Below are positions 39,926 to 49,162 of a DNA stretch of 49,345 bases, in pieces. Position numbers and translations under genes: made by a program. This DNA comes from Streptomyces aureus. GTDB lineage: Bacteria > Actinomycetota > Actinomycetes > Streptomycetales > Streptomycetaceae. A model generated the notes under the pieces. It was not told the DNA's origin, did not search any database, and saw nothing but the letters and a program-made list of their open reading frames with translations. The stretch is from assembly GCF_001418135.1 (NCBI RefSeq), contig NZ_LIPQ01000075.1:1-49345 (forward strand), read 5' to 3'. How positions within the stretch are numbered: position 1 is the stretch's first letter; each line of letters starts with the position of its first letter.

Positions 39926-40403
39926 TTCGCTATCTCGTTAAGCAGCACCAGGGCAGCACTCGTGACGTCGCGCAGCTGCTGCTCGGTGTTTCTCAGTGCA
40001 CTGTGGAGCGGTATGTGCGTGATCAGATCAGGAAGCCGCGGGCTGAGCTTGCGGAGAGGATGGGTGCTGAGGTTCGGCGGCGGTGGCAGCCGCAGGTGAG
40101 GCCAGGGCGCGCAGGGCTGCGGCGACGTCGGCTGGTCTGATGGTGGACGTCCGTGCCCGGTTCGGGTTCACCGCGGCGCCGGGTACCACCGACGACGCGC
40201 GCATGCGCAACCTCACCCTCGCCCTCCCGCCCGCACAGGCCGCCCGCGTCCTCGATGCCCAGGAGCAAGGGGCCACCGACCGCGAACTTCAGCAGGCCAC
40301 CGCCGACGCCCTGAGCGAGGTGTACTTCCGTGACGGCGGCCGCCGCGCCGCTGACCTCCTGGTCGAGCTGACCGACATCGAACAGATCCAGTTCGAGCTG
40401 TAG
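39921..40403 (+). pseudogene. tpg: Telomere terminal protein Tpg homologue, 5'-truncated and frameshifted
   Basis: From about 39921 the frame reads RYLVKQHQGSTRDVAQLLLG, VSQCTVERYVRDQIRKPRAE and RRRWQPQVR, the N-terminal helix-turn-helix part of Streptomyces Tpg. A frameshift near 40095 is needed to continue in another frame with ARARRAAATSAGLMVDVRAR, FGFTAAPGTTDDARMRNLTL and the C-terminal YFRDGGRRAADLL to FEL* at 40403. Tpg proteins of about 185 residues cap the ends of linear Streptomyces chromosomes and prime end patching. This copy lacks the first about 25 residues and has a frameshift, so it should not function. Confidence 0.85.
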
Positions 40404-40936
40404 GTCCGGTGGCGCTGGTTCGAGCCGGGCACGATGTGACTGATTCTCGAGATGGGCATCAGCCGGCCTTGCCCAGGCCGGGCCCGCCGCGCCCCGGCGG
40501 GGCGTTAGGGTCGTAGGCAGTCCGCGCCGACATGGGTGCGCGGGTCAGGACCGGTGCCCAGCGCGCTCTGGGGCAGTACGACCGGACCGTCTTCGGCCCC
40601 GGCACTCCGGCAACGGATCGCTGGGGCCGCGCCGTGTGCGGGGCCACGGGCATGCGCCATCGAGCGGTCCGGCGATTGATGGCGCAGAGCGTTGCAGGGT
40701 CCGGTCACGCCAGTGTCGTGCGAGTTGCCCGCGAGCGTGCAGCAGATCGGCATGCCGGTGACCGCGGCGGGGGATCCGCCACAGCATCCCGGAGAAGGCC
40801 GACAGTCAGGCCGTCCGCCTGGGGGTGTCGTGCCGGTCAGACGGGATGCGATGTGAGGGCGCGATCCCTCTGACCTCGCCATATCGTTGCCCTGAGCTAT
40901 TGCAGGGAGTGATCGCTTCGGGAATGATTCCCCGCC
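40404..40936. other. About 530 bp with an IS5 fragment
   Basis: No gene is supported. The 59 bp at 40764-40822 match the IS5 transposase at about 30779-30838 and encode IRHSIPEKADSQAVRL in one frame. The remainder shows open frames without coding pattern. Confidence 0.6.
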
Positions 40937-42049
40937 GTGACCATCTCCGGCGCCGTTGCACTCGGCGTGCTCCTCATCGTGCTCTATCGCGTCGTCAGCA
41001 CCCCTCGCCACGTCGACGGCAGGGCCGCAGACCACTTTGTCGCGTCCTCCTACGGCCTCCCGCCCCGTGAGCAGCTCGACTCTCGGCGCCCCGGGCCGCC
41101 CCCGCCGGTGTACCGGACGAAGGAACGGCAGGCCGTGGCCGACGCAGCATGGGAAGGGGACTGGGAGACCGCCGAGCGGTACGTCAGTGCGGCGGGGGAG
41201 GACTGGGACGAACGCTGGGCCCGCCTGGAACTGCTGCAGCACGTCGCCCGGGAGGACGACGCCTGGCTTGAAGCCTGGCACGCTGCCGAGCCTGGAAACT
41301 GCGACGCGGCAACCCTCCGCGCGAGCCTGATGGTCCACCGTGCCTGGGAAGTCCGGGGCAGCGGGTACGCCCACGAGGTCCTGTCCTCGGACATGGACCG
41401 CTTCCGCGCGATGCTCCCCGCCGCCATCGAGGAGGCACAGCGGGCCGCGCTGCTCGACCCAGCGAACCCAGGCCCCTGGGTCGTCATGATCACGGCAGCG
41501 CGTGGAGCCAAGTACAGGCGGGCGCGTTTCAAGCCGCTCTGGGAGGAACTCGTCGCCCGCGCGCCCCACCACTACGAGGGGCACTGGCAGGCCCTCCAGT
41601 ACTGGTGCGCCAAGTGGTACGGCAGTGACCGGCGGATGATGCGCTTCGCCCGCCAGACGGTCCGAAAGGCCCCGCCCGGCAGCCCACTCGCCGGGATCTA
41701 CCTGCACGCACTCAACGAGCTCACCGAACGCCACCTCGTCGTTGCGATGCCCTTCACGCCGCTGACCAGGAAGACACTGAAGCAGGTCGCCGCGTCCTTC
41801 GAACAGGTCCCGCCCGACGACGAGCGCCTGCCGGCCCTGCGCCACCTGCTCGCGCACTACATGCTTCAGTCGATGCTCTACACGGCCGCCCTGGAGCAGT
41901 TCCGTCTGATCGGGCCGTGGTGCGGAGCCCAGCCCTGGTTCAAGTACGAGCACGCGGCCATCGCCTTCGAGATAGCCCGCGCCACGGCCGTGAAGCGCTC
42001 CCGAACCCGCCCCGTCTCCAACCCGCCGGTATACGGAATGAGCCGCTAG
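40937..42049 (+). CDS. Hypothetical membrane-anchored protein with DUF4034-like helical repeats
   Basis: GTG 40937 starts a 370-residue protein with an N-terminal membrane anchor (VALGVLLIVLYRVV, about residues 6-20) and a proline-rich linker (PGPPPPVY). The rest (about 60-350) is alpha-helical with tetratricopeptide-like spacing; characteristic parts are LELLQHVAREDDAWLEAWHA, LDPANPGPWVVMITAARGAK and HHYEGHWQALQYWCAKWYGS. Similar proteins are common but uncharacterised in Streptomyces. It stands alone, with decayed DNA on both sides. TPR-like proteins act as scaffolds; the partner is unknown. Confidence 0.75.
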   Translation: MTISGAVALGVLLIVLYRVVSTPRHVDGRAADHFVASSYGLPPREQLDSRRPGPPPPVYRTKERQAVADAAWEGDWETAERYVSAAGEDWDERWARLELLQHVAREDDAWLEAWHAAEPGNCDAATLRASLMVHRAWEVRGSGYAHEVLSSDMDRFRAMLPAAIEEAQRAALLDPANPGPWVVMITAARGAKYRRARFKPLWEELVARAPHHYEGHWQALQYWCAKWYGSDRRMMRFARQTVRKAPPGSPLAGIYLHALNELTERHLVVAMPFTPLTRKTLKQVAASFEQVPPDDERLPALRHLLAHYMLQSMLYTAALEQFRLIGPWCGAQPWFKYEHAAIAFEIARATAVKRSRTRPVSNPPVYGMSR

Positions 42050-42489
42050 AACTGCCCCATTGCCCGTGACGGACGAGCCTGACGAAAAGTCAGCCTTTTG
42101 TGCGGCTGTGGGTGCTGAGGCGTCGTAGAGCTGGGAGAGACCTGCGGGGGTGCCGGCGGTGAGCAGGACGACGCTGAAGAGCAGGTCGGCGAGGAACGCG
42201 ATGAGGTGGGTCCGCTTGCGGGGGGTGTGCGGCGGGATCACCGCGGACCGCGATTGAGCTCTGTCGTGCCGCCGGCGGCAGCTCGTTCGGCGGTCGCAAG
42301 GGGTCTGGCCGCCGACGACGCGCTCGCCTCTGTCGACGGCCTGGCAGGAGCGTTCGGCGAGGCAGTCGGGAGAACGCCGAGGTGCTTCGTACCGGTGGTA
42401 CGCCTGTGGGCCGACCACATCGATTCAGGCCGGATCCTGGTCGGTCCTCGCCTTGTCCGATCGCGCGGTCCGCCCCGGGGCGTTGTCGG
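42050..42489. other. 440 bp with possible gene fragments
   Basis: On the minus strand RKRTHLIAFLADLLFSVVLL with TAGTPAGLSQLYDASAPT (about 42215-42100) looks like the start of a membrane protein. On the plus strand a stretch RSAVARGLAADDALASVDGL (about 42275-42360) also looks protein-like. Neither has a clean start and stop; both are probably remnants. Confidence 0.35.
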
Positions 42490-44226
42490 TCAGAAGACGA
42501 GGTTGTACGTCCCCCAGCCGGTGCCGATTTTGACGCGGCCTACGAACGGTGTGGTCGTCTTGCCTGTGCCCTGGTACAGCCACAGGAGGCCGGTGGTGTC
42601 GCGGGCGACGGCGTCCGCCTTGCCGTCGTCGGTGAGGTCTCCGGCGACGACGAGTTGGTTGTAGGCGTTCCAGCCCGCGCCGACCCTGGTGCGAGTCGTG
42701 TACGGGGACGTTCCACTCCCCGAACCCTGGTAGAGCCACAGGATCCCGGCCCTGTCCCGGGCCAGCAGGTCGGATCGGCCGTCACCGGTCACGTCGGCCC
42801 CGCCCGAGAGCTGGTTGTAGCCACCCCAGCCACCGCCGACCTTCACCCGGTCCTTGAACCGCGCCCCGGTGAAACTGCCCGTGCCCTTGTACAGCCACAG
42901 CGCTCCGGTCTTGTCCCGGGCCAGGAGGTCCATGCTTCCGTTGCGGTCGAGGTCTCCGGCGCCGGTGATCCGGTCGTAGATGTTCCAGCCGGTGCCTGCC
43001 TTGACGCGGGGCGCGAAATCGCCGCCGCTGTTGCCGGTCTGGCGATGATAGTACCAGAGGGTGCCGCCCGTGTCACGGGCGACGAGGTCGCCGAGACCGC
43101 GGGTGGCGGCAGACGGGGCGACCACGTTCCGGGAGTAGGGGCCTTGTCTGTAGGGGGAGAGGGAGGTGACGGCGGTGTAGGCCTGCCAGCCGGGGCCGGT
43201 CCCGGTGCGCTCGTGCAGGGGGGCGGTGGCGCGGCGGGTGCCGCCGTACTCCCAGAGCGTGCCGGTGGTGTCGCGGGCGTGCAGGCCGTGCCAGGGCAGG
43301 ATGGTGCGGCCTTGGACTGCAAACGGCCGGCTGCTCTGCTTGACGTCTGATTCGTCCCAGACACCCAGGTCGTAGATGTCGTAGCGGGTGTGCGCCTGCA
43401 AGCTCTGGGCGTACTGGCCCGGATCGCCGGCCAGGTCGTAGCCGATGACATGGTCTCCGGCCTCGAGGTCGCAGGCCAGGTTGGGAACGCTGCCGATCAA
43501 AGTCGCGTAGCGGATTTCGCAGGTTGCGCCGGAGTCGGTGGTGACACGGCCTATCCGGACGGGCGGCGCGTTTCGCGTGAGCTGCCCCTGGGCGTGGTCG
43601 AAGCGGAGGGTCAGCTGTCCGGCGTCGTTGGCGTGGACGCGTAGTTGCTGGTGGGCGGTGCCTCCGTCGGGGACGGATTCGGCGTCGAAGCCGATCGTGT
43701 TCAGCAGCGCGTGAGCGCGGGACGTGACGTTGACCTGTCCCGTGCCGTGCCGGCCGTCGGCCGGGCGCGCACCGGCGGTGCGCGCCGCCTCCACGGCAGC
43801 CTTCAGGTCGCCGCCGGCCGAGAGGTGGGCGAAGCCCCAGTAAAGGGTCGCGTCGCTCGCGTCGGCGGGGACGAGGGCGTCGGGTTGCTGATACGGCGCG
43901 CCGTCGCAGACGAAGACGCCGATGTATCCGGCGGGCTGCTCGCACTCGTTGCCGCGGGCGCGGTATCCCTGGGGGAAGCCTGCGCCGTCGCCGGCAGGGT
44001 CGGTCATCGGCTTCGTGCCGACGGCGATGACCACCTTGCCGGAGACCGGCCCGGATTGCACGACGGGGAAGAAGCGGGGTGCCGAACCCGGCGCAGCGAC
44101 GACGTCGTACCCCGCCAGCCGCAGTTCGGCGGCGGCGGTTGCGGAGTACGGGGCGAGAAGCGTCGCGGCGGTGAGCAGGCCGGCGGCCGCGCTCAGCGCG
44201 GCCGCGTGACGGGTGATGTCTCTCAT
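42490..44226 (-). CDS. Secreted FG-GAP/VCBS-repeat protein
   Basis: ATG 44226 begins a Sec signal peptide (MRDITRHAAALSAAAGLLTA, cleavage after about residue 32, ATAAA). The 578-residue protein has an N-terminal globular domain (about 35-330) with two cysteine pairs, for example NECEQPAGYIGVFVCDG, and then four to five FG-GAP-type repeats (about 335-578): units such as GDLDRNGSMDLLARDKTGAL, LWLYKGTGSFTGARF and GGADVTGDGRSDLLARD, whose DxDxNG/DGxxD loops bind calcium. It should be an extracellular propeller-like protein. It is followed on the same strand by nothing coupled; a truncated relative lies upstream. Confidence 0.88.
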   Translation of the reverse strand: MRDITRHAAALSAAAGLLTAATLLAPYSATAAAELRLAGYDVVAAPGSAPRFFPVVQSGPVSGKVVIAVGTKPMTDPAGDGAGFPQGYRARGNECEQPAGYIGVFVCDGAPYQQPDALVPADASDATLYWGFAHLSAGGDLKAAVEAARTAGARPADGRHGTGQVNVTSRAHALLNTIGFDAESVPDGGTAHQQLRVHANDAGQLTLRFDHAQGQLTRNAPPVRIGRVTTDSGATCEIRYATLIGSVPNLACDLEAGDHVIGYDLAGDPGQYAQSLQAHTRYDIYDLGVWDESDVKQSSRPFAVQGRTILPWHGLHARDTTGTLWEYGGTRRATAPLHERTGTGPGWQAYTAVTSLSPYRQGPYSRNVVAPSAATRGLGDLVARDTGGTLWYYHRQTGNSGGDFAPRVKAGTGWNIYDRITGAGDLDRNGSMDLLARDKTGALWLYKGTGSFTGARFKDRVKVGGGWGGYNQLSGGADVTGDGRSDLLARDRAGILWLYQGSGSGTSPYTTRTRVGAGWNAYNQLVVAGDLTDDGKADAVARDTTGLLWLYQGTGKTTTPFVGRVKIGTGWGTYNLVF

Positions 44227-44372
44227 GAGTCCTTCACAGGGAGTGCGTGTGACGACGGGCCCGGGACACTGCGGGGCTGCACGGTGGTGCCAGGGTGACA
44301 GATGGCGGCGGGGTGCGCCGTGCCTCCCGAGAGGCATGGCACACCCGGCCTTCACGGTGGGGCGGTGACTGG

Positions 44373-45470
44373 TTAGAAGATGCCGGTGATCAGGGTGGCC
44401 CATCCGCCGGTGCCCGCCAAACGCGGTGAGCCATGGCCGGTGGGCGTGCCGGGGTAGGTGAGGAGGCAGCCGGTGGGGCAGAGCACGCTCGTCCAGTTGC
44501 CCGCCGAGTCCACGTACCCGACGGGAGTATCCGGGTCAGCGGGCGTGGTGGCCCAGATGTCGCCGTGCTCCTGGCCGGCCGTCGGTATGAACCGCTTGAA
44601 GTTGTGGGTGACAGGCTGGTTCTGGGGGTCGTCGGGCGGAAGGTCAGGCGACGGCAGTGTGGTGACTGTGTCGTTCAGCAGCGCACCCTGCGTGTTGCCT
44701 GGGGAAGTGAGATAGGGCCGCTGGGACCAGCCGCCGGTTCCGTAGACACTACGCTCGAGCAGCTTGTATCCGCTGTTGGGGCAGTCTTTCGCGTCGTTGA
44801 TGCAGCCGGGATAGAGGTAGAGCTTGCCATTGTCGGGGTCGCGAGCGATGAGGTCGGCGTAAGCGTCACCATTGACGTCACTGACCGCGAGGCTGGAGAG
44901 GTCACGCCAGCCGCCGGTTCCCAGGACGACCGGGTTGGCCCAGTCGAATGGCTTCGTCTGGTCCTGGCCGCCGCCGCCGATGACGAGGCCGCTGTAGAGG
45001 AGAAGACGGGCGTTGTAGCAGTTGCCCGATCCGTCGTAGACGCACTCGACGGTGATGAGGTCGTTGCCCAGCTTTCCGTCGATGTTGCCGGGAAGGAGCA
45101 TCTGCCGCAGGCCGAGCCAGTCAGAGCCCTGGGAAGGGTGGGCGAGTGGCTTCCGGGTGTATACCCACGGGGAGCCGACACCGTTGCCGGGGTAGACGTA
45201 GAGCCTGTTGTCGGGCAGGCGGACGAGGAAGTCCTCGTAGCCGTCGGGGGCCGAGTCGCGGGATGACATGCCCTTCAGGTCCCCGCGGTGGGCGATGAGG
45301 GCGCCGGTCCAGCCTCCGGTTCCGACGTTCTGCCGGGCTGCTGGGGCGCCAAGGTTGCCGTTGCCGCCGTAGAACCAGAGCTTGCCGGGTTCTGGCTCAG
45401 CTTCCGTGCTGAGTGACGCTCCGTTACTGCTGGACGTCGAAGAGAGCAATGGACGGGGGTGGCGGGGCAA
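44373..45470 (-). pseudogene. Truncated FG-GAP/VCBS-repeat protein
   Basis: The open frame of 365 residues lacks a signal peptide: it begins MPRHPRPLLSSTSSSNGASL inside the neighbouring DUF4259 gene and becomes VCBS-like only from about residue 30 (KLWFYGGNGNLGAPAARQNV). Repeats include SDVNGDAYADLIARDPDNGK and GNIDGKLGNDLITVEC; the end TGCLLTYPGTPTGHG closes a final blade. Relatives are secreted and more than 500 residues long, so the 5' part, including the signal, has been lost, probably by recombination near 45420. Expression is doubtful. Confidence 0.65.
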
Positions 45471-45855
45471 GCACTGCGCGAAGGCGCGTCAGTATGGCTC
45501 GCCACTGCTTCCAGTCCTCCGGGTCGACCCAGTTTGAGGCTGGCCCATCCTCGTCGTCGACGATGCGGGCGAGGGCCTCGTCGGCGAGTGCCCGAAGGTC
45601 GGAAGGGAAGACGGGCATTGGTGTTTCCGGGCCGTAGGACATGTCGACAGGTTCGCCTCCCGGGCATTGCGCCGCGATCAAAGCGGCGGCGGCCACCGCC
45701 TCTTCCGCTTCCGTGAGATAGCCGGTTGCGTCGATCGTCCGGATGAGGACGCCTCGGATCAGGGCTTCACGTGCCTTGGGCTCGGCGTCGTCGAGCGCGT
45801 TGGCGAAGTCCGCGGCTGTGTCGTTGTCGAAGGGACCGGTATCCCAGGTGCCCAT
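45424..45855 (-). CDS. DUF4259-family protein
   Basis: The 143-residue protein starts MGTWDTGPFDNDTAADFANA, the hallmark of DUF4259, and continues LDDAEPKAREALIRGVLIRT with an EEAVAAAALIAAQ helix, then DEALARIVDDEDGPASNWVD. The ATG at 45855 has AAGGAG 9 nt upstream. Family members are small cytoplasmic proteins found near polymorphic toxins and in plastic regions; function is unknown. The open frame upstream to 46281 belongs to another reading frame of the transposase. Its end overlaps the truncated VCBS frame. Confidence 0.85.
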   Translation of the reverse strand: MGTWDTGPFDNDTAADFANALDDAEPKAREALIRGVLIRTIDATGYLTEAEEAVAAAALIAAQCPGGEPVDMSYGPETPMPVFPSDLRALADEALARIVDDEDGPASNWVDPEDWKQWRAILTRLRAVLAPPPPSIALFDVQQ

Positions 45856-45881
45856 GCTGATCTCCTTGCGTATGGTCGCCC

Positions 45882-47634
45882 GGATCTTCGCATCAGGAAC
45901 TGACAACACGACTACGGGGCGAGCAGGACCCGTTTGCGGAGCAGTGCGAAGCCTGCGCGGCCGAACATCTGTCGCTTGAGCATCTTGATCCGGTTGACGT
46001 GTCCTTCGACGACGCCGGAGTTCCAGGGCAGTGTCAGGCCGGCGATGACCGCGTCGCGGTCTCGGTCGATGCCGGCCGCGAGAGTGTGGAGGCTGGGCAG
46101 GTCGTCCTGGCGGACGGCGTCGAGCCACTGAGGGAGTCGTTCCCCCTGCCGCTCGGTGAGCATGTGGGCGAAGGCCCGGACGTGACCGGTCAGAGCGTCG
46201 AGTTCGGGGCAGTTGGTCAGGACGGCCTTGAGCCGGAGCTGTTCGATCTCGGTCAGCGTCTCGGGTCGGCTGAGGATCCATCGCGTCACCACGCGGGGTG
46301 CCGGCGGTTGCGCGGTGACCGGCCGTGGCGAGGTGCGCTTCTCTCGCAGGTAGGCGCTGACCCGGCCGTAGCTGCCTCGATAGCCCAAGGGAACGATCTC
46401 CTCCCAGAGCTTCCAGACGTTGGTGCAGCCCTCATCCCAGCGCTGGTCCAGGTAGGGCTTGTACTCGTCGAGGACGGAGGTCCGGTTGTGCTGCCACTGG
46501 CCGCGGAAGAGGTCTTCCGGCTTCGCAGCGTCGGCGAGGCTCTTGACGGTGCGGTGGGTCATCTCGAGCTGACGCCCGATGGAGCGGCGGCTGTGGCCCG
46601 CTTCCAGCAGCGCGTGGACCGTGGCGTGCCGGGCTCGGACGCGGTTGGCGAACCGCTCGCTCCGCCATGGCGAGCCCGTCTCCTCCTCGGGCGGCGCCGG
46701 TTCGTCGGCCTTCGCCACGGGATCGGGGACCAGAACCCGAAGGCACTGGCGGTGGCGGGCGACCGCCCGCTCAGCGGCTTCCCCCAGGTTGTGCCACAAG
46801 TGCCAGCGGTCGGCGACCTGCGTCGCCTGGGGTGCCCCGGCGGTGGCGCCTTCCGCGAAGAACGGCGCACGGTCCCGGCAGATGACCTCGATCCCTGGCC
46901 GCTGGGCGAGCCAGGCGGCCAGGCTTGATGCCTCCCGGTCGGGCAGGAGATCGATCGGACGACGGGTCTCGACGTCCACCAGGACAGTGCCGTAACGGTG
47001 GCCCTTACGGGTGGCGTACTCATCGACGCCGACCACCCGAGGCATCGGCACCTCCGGCTCGGGCAGCGCCTCGACCAGGCGCAGGACCGTGCTCCGGCTG
47101 ATGGACATGCCGAGCACGGCAGCCAGGCGGGCGCCGGCGCGACCAGCCAGGGCGAGGCCGACTGCGGTCAGGATGGAACGCAGTCGTTCGGTGCGCTGTC
47201 CGTGCCTGCGGGTGAGACCGGATATCTGCTCCACGAACGTCCGACGTGGGCACTTGGTGTTCCCGCACCGGAGCCGCCGGACCCGCAGCTGGAGTACGAC
47301 GCTTCGTCCGGCGCTCGGGACATCAGCGAGAAACCGCAGGTAGGAGCTGTGAACTCGGGTCGAGCAGACTCCGCATCCCGGGCAGGCGGCGCCGGCCGTG
47401 GTGCACTGCGCGTCAAGGCGCACGTTCTCGATATCCACGTCCACCGACCCCACCGCGATGTCCGCGATCGCCGGGAACAACAACTTCTTCAGCTGGAGTG
47501 CAACGTCTTCCACGGCCCGGACTGTCAGCCCAGCTGCACTGACCACCGTCCATTTTCGGGCGACTTCGCATACCGTCCGGAGACGCTCAGCCGTCACTCA
47601 CCGTGGCCACTGCACGAAAGCTGAGCCAGAACCC
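45882..47634 (-). mobile_element. ISL3-family insertion sequence (ends tentative)
   Basis: The element is defined by its transposase (45912-47597). Candidate ends are GGATCTTCGCATCAG at 45882-45896 and the reverse complement of GGTTCTGGCTCAG at 47621-47633, which resemble each other imperfectly as an inverted repeat. The left end lies 27 bp from the DUF4259 start. No target duplication was seen. Confidence 0.5.
45912..47597 (-). CDS. ISL3-family transposase, complete
   Basis: The 561-residue protein has an N-terminal zinc-binding part (CPGCGVCSTRVHSSYLRFLA, then CGNTKCPRRTFVEQI), the DDE core (PRVVGVDEYATRKGHRYGTV, GIEVICRDRAPFFAEGATAG, VADRWHLWHNLGEAAE), a helix-turn-helix HSRRSIGRQLEMTHRTVKSL and the C-terminal PWNSGVVEGHVNRIKMLKRQ. 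The true start may be GTG 47513 rather than 47597, since relatives begin near VEDVALQLKKLL. No frameshift is visible, so it is probably functional. It is only distantly similar to the ISL3 enzyme at 21486. Confidence 0.9.
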   Translation of the reverse strand: MTAERLRTVCEVARKWTVVSAAGLTVRAVEDVALQLKKLLFPAIADIAVGSVDVDIENVRLDAQCTTAGAACPGCGVCSTRVHSSYLRFLADVPSAGRSVVLQLRVRRLRCGNTKCPRRTFVEQISGLTRRHGQRTERLRSILTAVGLALAGRAGARLAAVLGMSISRSTVLRLVEALPEPEVPMPRVVGVDEYATRKGHRYGTVLVDVETRRPIDLLPDREASSLAAWLAQRPGIEVICRDRAPFFAEGATAGAPQATQVADRWHLWHNLGEAAERAVARHRQCLRVLVPDPVAKADEPAPPEEETGSPWRSERFANRVRARHATVHALLEAGHSRRSIGRQLEMTHRTVKSLADAAKPEDLFRGQWQHNRTSVLDEYKPYLDQRWDEGCTNVWKLWEEIVPLGYRGSYGRVSAYLREKRTSPRPVTAQPPAPRVVTRWILSRPETLTEIEQLRLKAVLTNCPELDALTGHVRAFAHMLTERQGERLPQWLDAVRQDDLPSLHTLAAGIDRDRDAVIAGLTLPWNSGVVEGHVNRIKMLKRQMFGRAGFALLRKRVLLAP

Positions 47635-47896
47635 AAACTCGCGCACAAAGCCAGCCCTCAATGTCCTTTGTCATCCAATCGAGGCTTTTGACAGCGAACC
47701 CAACTGTTTCGGCTTCTCTGACGGTGAATCTAGTCGTGAGCGGGGAGCACGCTGGGGGTGTCGCGTGTTTGAGGGCGTACGCGGGTGTCGGCGGCGGCAT
47801 CCGTGGCTGGAATGTGGGACGGCCAGGTTCGAGGACTCGGTTCCGGTGCGGCCGCTGCCTGAAGTCCATCACTGGCCGACTCTGCACGGCCGTGGA
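47598..47896. other. About 300 bp intergenic region
   Basis: No gene is supported; it contains the tentative right end of the ISL3 element (47621-47634) and then sequence without clear signals before the kinase stop. Confidence 0.4.
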
Positions 47897-49162
47897 CTAC
47901 GGCTGCGTGCTCACCCGGCGGGCACGGACATCGTGGTAGACGTACATGGCGATGGTCACCGCCGTCACCAAATAGAAGAGCCACAGGCCATAGCCGACTT
48001 GAGTGTAATAGCCGCCGCCGAAATAGGGCAGATCGACCATCGTCTGCCAGCCGAGGCACACCACGGTGAGCACTGCCGCGCCATAGCCCGCCAGCCTCGT
48101 CGGCACCCGAGAGCTCAGGACGAGCAGTATGACCGCCACCAGCAGAGTCGCCACCCCGACGCCGGCTCCGACGGTAGTTAGGGCTCTCCCAGCTCGTAAA
48201 TTCCACTCGAAGAAGTCCTCTTCCTCCGCAAAGACGATCTGTTTGCCGAACGATTTGACAACGCTGTCGTTCCCGCCTCCAGCTGCCCTGTATGCGGGCT
48301 GGAACAGGACGATCGCGTGCAGCGCCAGTAGTACCGTCGGCTCAACCAGCCGTTGCCGCCACTCCTTCCTCGTGGACGGCACGTGCCGCGATGTCATGGG
48401 TGCCTCGGACGCGCGCAGCAGCGAAGCGCACTCGATGGCGGAGGGCCGCTGCTCGGGACGTGCAGCGGTCATCCGGGCAAGCAGGGACAGTACGGGCTCG
48501 CGGATGGAGGATTGGACCTGGGGCATGAGCTGCGTGACGGGCAGTCGGTGGCCGGTGAGCTTCTCGACCAGGACGATCCCTAGGGCGTAGACGTCCGAAG
48601 CAGGTGTGGCGGCACGGCCTTGGAGCTGTTCGGGGGCCATGTAGCCGGGGGTTCCGAAGTATTTTCCGGTGGTGGTGGCTGTGCGGGTGAGCGAGGCGTC
48701 GTCCCGGGCTATACCGAAGTCCATCAGCACGGTGCGCCCGTCGGCACAGATCATGATGTTGGCGGGCTTGATGTCCCGGTGCACAACCTTCGCCGCGTGA
48801 ACGTGCGCGAGAACGTCCGCCAAGCGCGCCCCGGTCTCCACGATCGAGTCCACGTGCGAGAACTCCCAGGTGGCGCCGTCCAGTAACTCCATCACGAGGT
48901 AGGGCAGAGACTGACCGTCGTGGTCGGCCGTTCCGGCGTCGTGAACGGTCACGACGCTGCCGTGGCGGAGCGAGGCGAGCGTGCGGGCCTCACGCGCGAA
49001 CCGCTGAGCCGCCTCTGGGTACTGCATGACGCCGGTGACGAACTTGATGGCGACCCGCCGGTCGAGGGTGCGGTCCGTCGCTTCCCAGACCTCGCCCAAG
49101 CCGCCTCTGCCCAGGAGGCGTTCCACGCGGTAGCGGCTCCCGACGGCCATGCCCTCGTGCAC
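47897..49162 (-). CDS. Membrane Ser/Thr protein kinase (Hanks type)
   Basis: The 421-residue protein begins at ATG 49162 (or 49150). The kinase domain covers about residues 8-265: glycine loop LLGRGGLGEVWEA, catalytic lysine VAIK (Lys40), VVHRDIKPANIMI with Asp130, DFG at 148-150, and GTPGYMAPEQL. A regulatory tail follows with four hydrophobic segments (about 275-295, 330-352, 360-380 and 392-412), ending VYHDVRARRVSTQP. Most actinobacterial kinases of this type have one membrane helix and an outer sensor, so a four-helix polytopic tail is unusual. Substrates are unknown and no phosphatase gene is adjacent. Confidence 0.9.
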   Translation of the reverse strand: MHEGMAVGSRYRVERLLGRGGLGEVWEATDRTLDRRVAIKFVTGVMQYPEAAQRFAREARTLASLRHGSVVTVHDAGTADHDGQSLPYLVMELLDGATWEFSHVDSIVETGARLADVLAHVHAAKVVHRDIKPANIMICADGRTVLMDFGIARDDASLTRTATTTGKYFGTPGYMAPEQLQGRAATPASDVYALGIVLVEKLTGHRLPVTQLMPQVQSSIREPVLSLLARMTAARPEQRPSAIECASLLRASEAPMTSRHVPSTRKEWRQRLVEPTVLLALHAIVLFQPAYRAAGGGNDSVVKSFGKQIVFAEEEDFFEWNLRAGRALTTVGAGVGVATLLVAVILLVLSSRVPTRLAGYGAAVLTVVCLGWQTMVDLPYFGGGYYTQVGYGLWLFYLVTAVTIAMYVYHDVRARRVSTQP

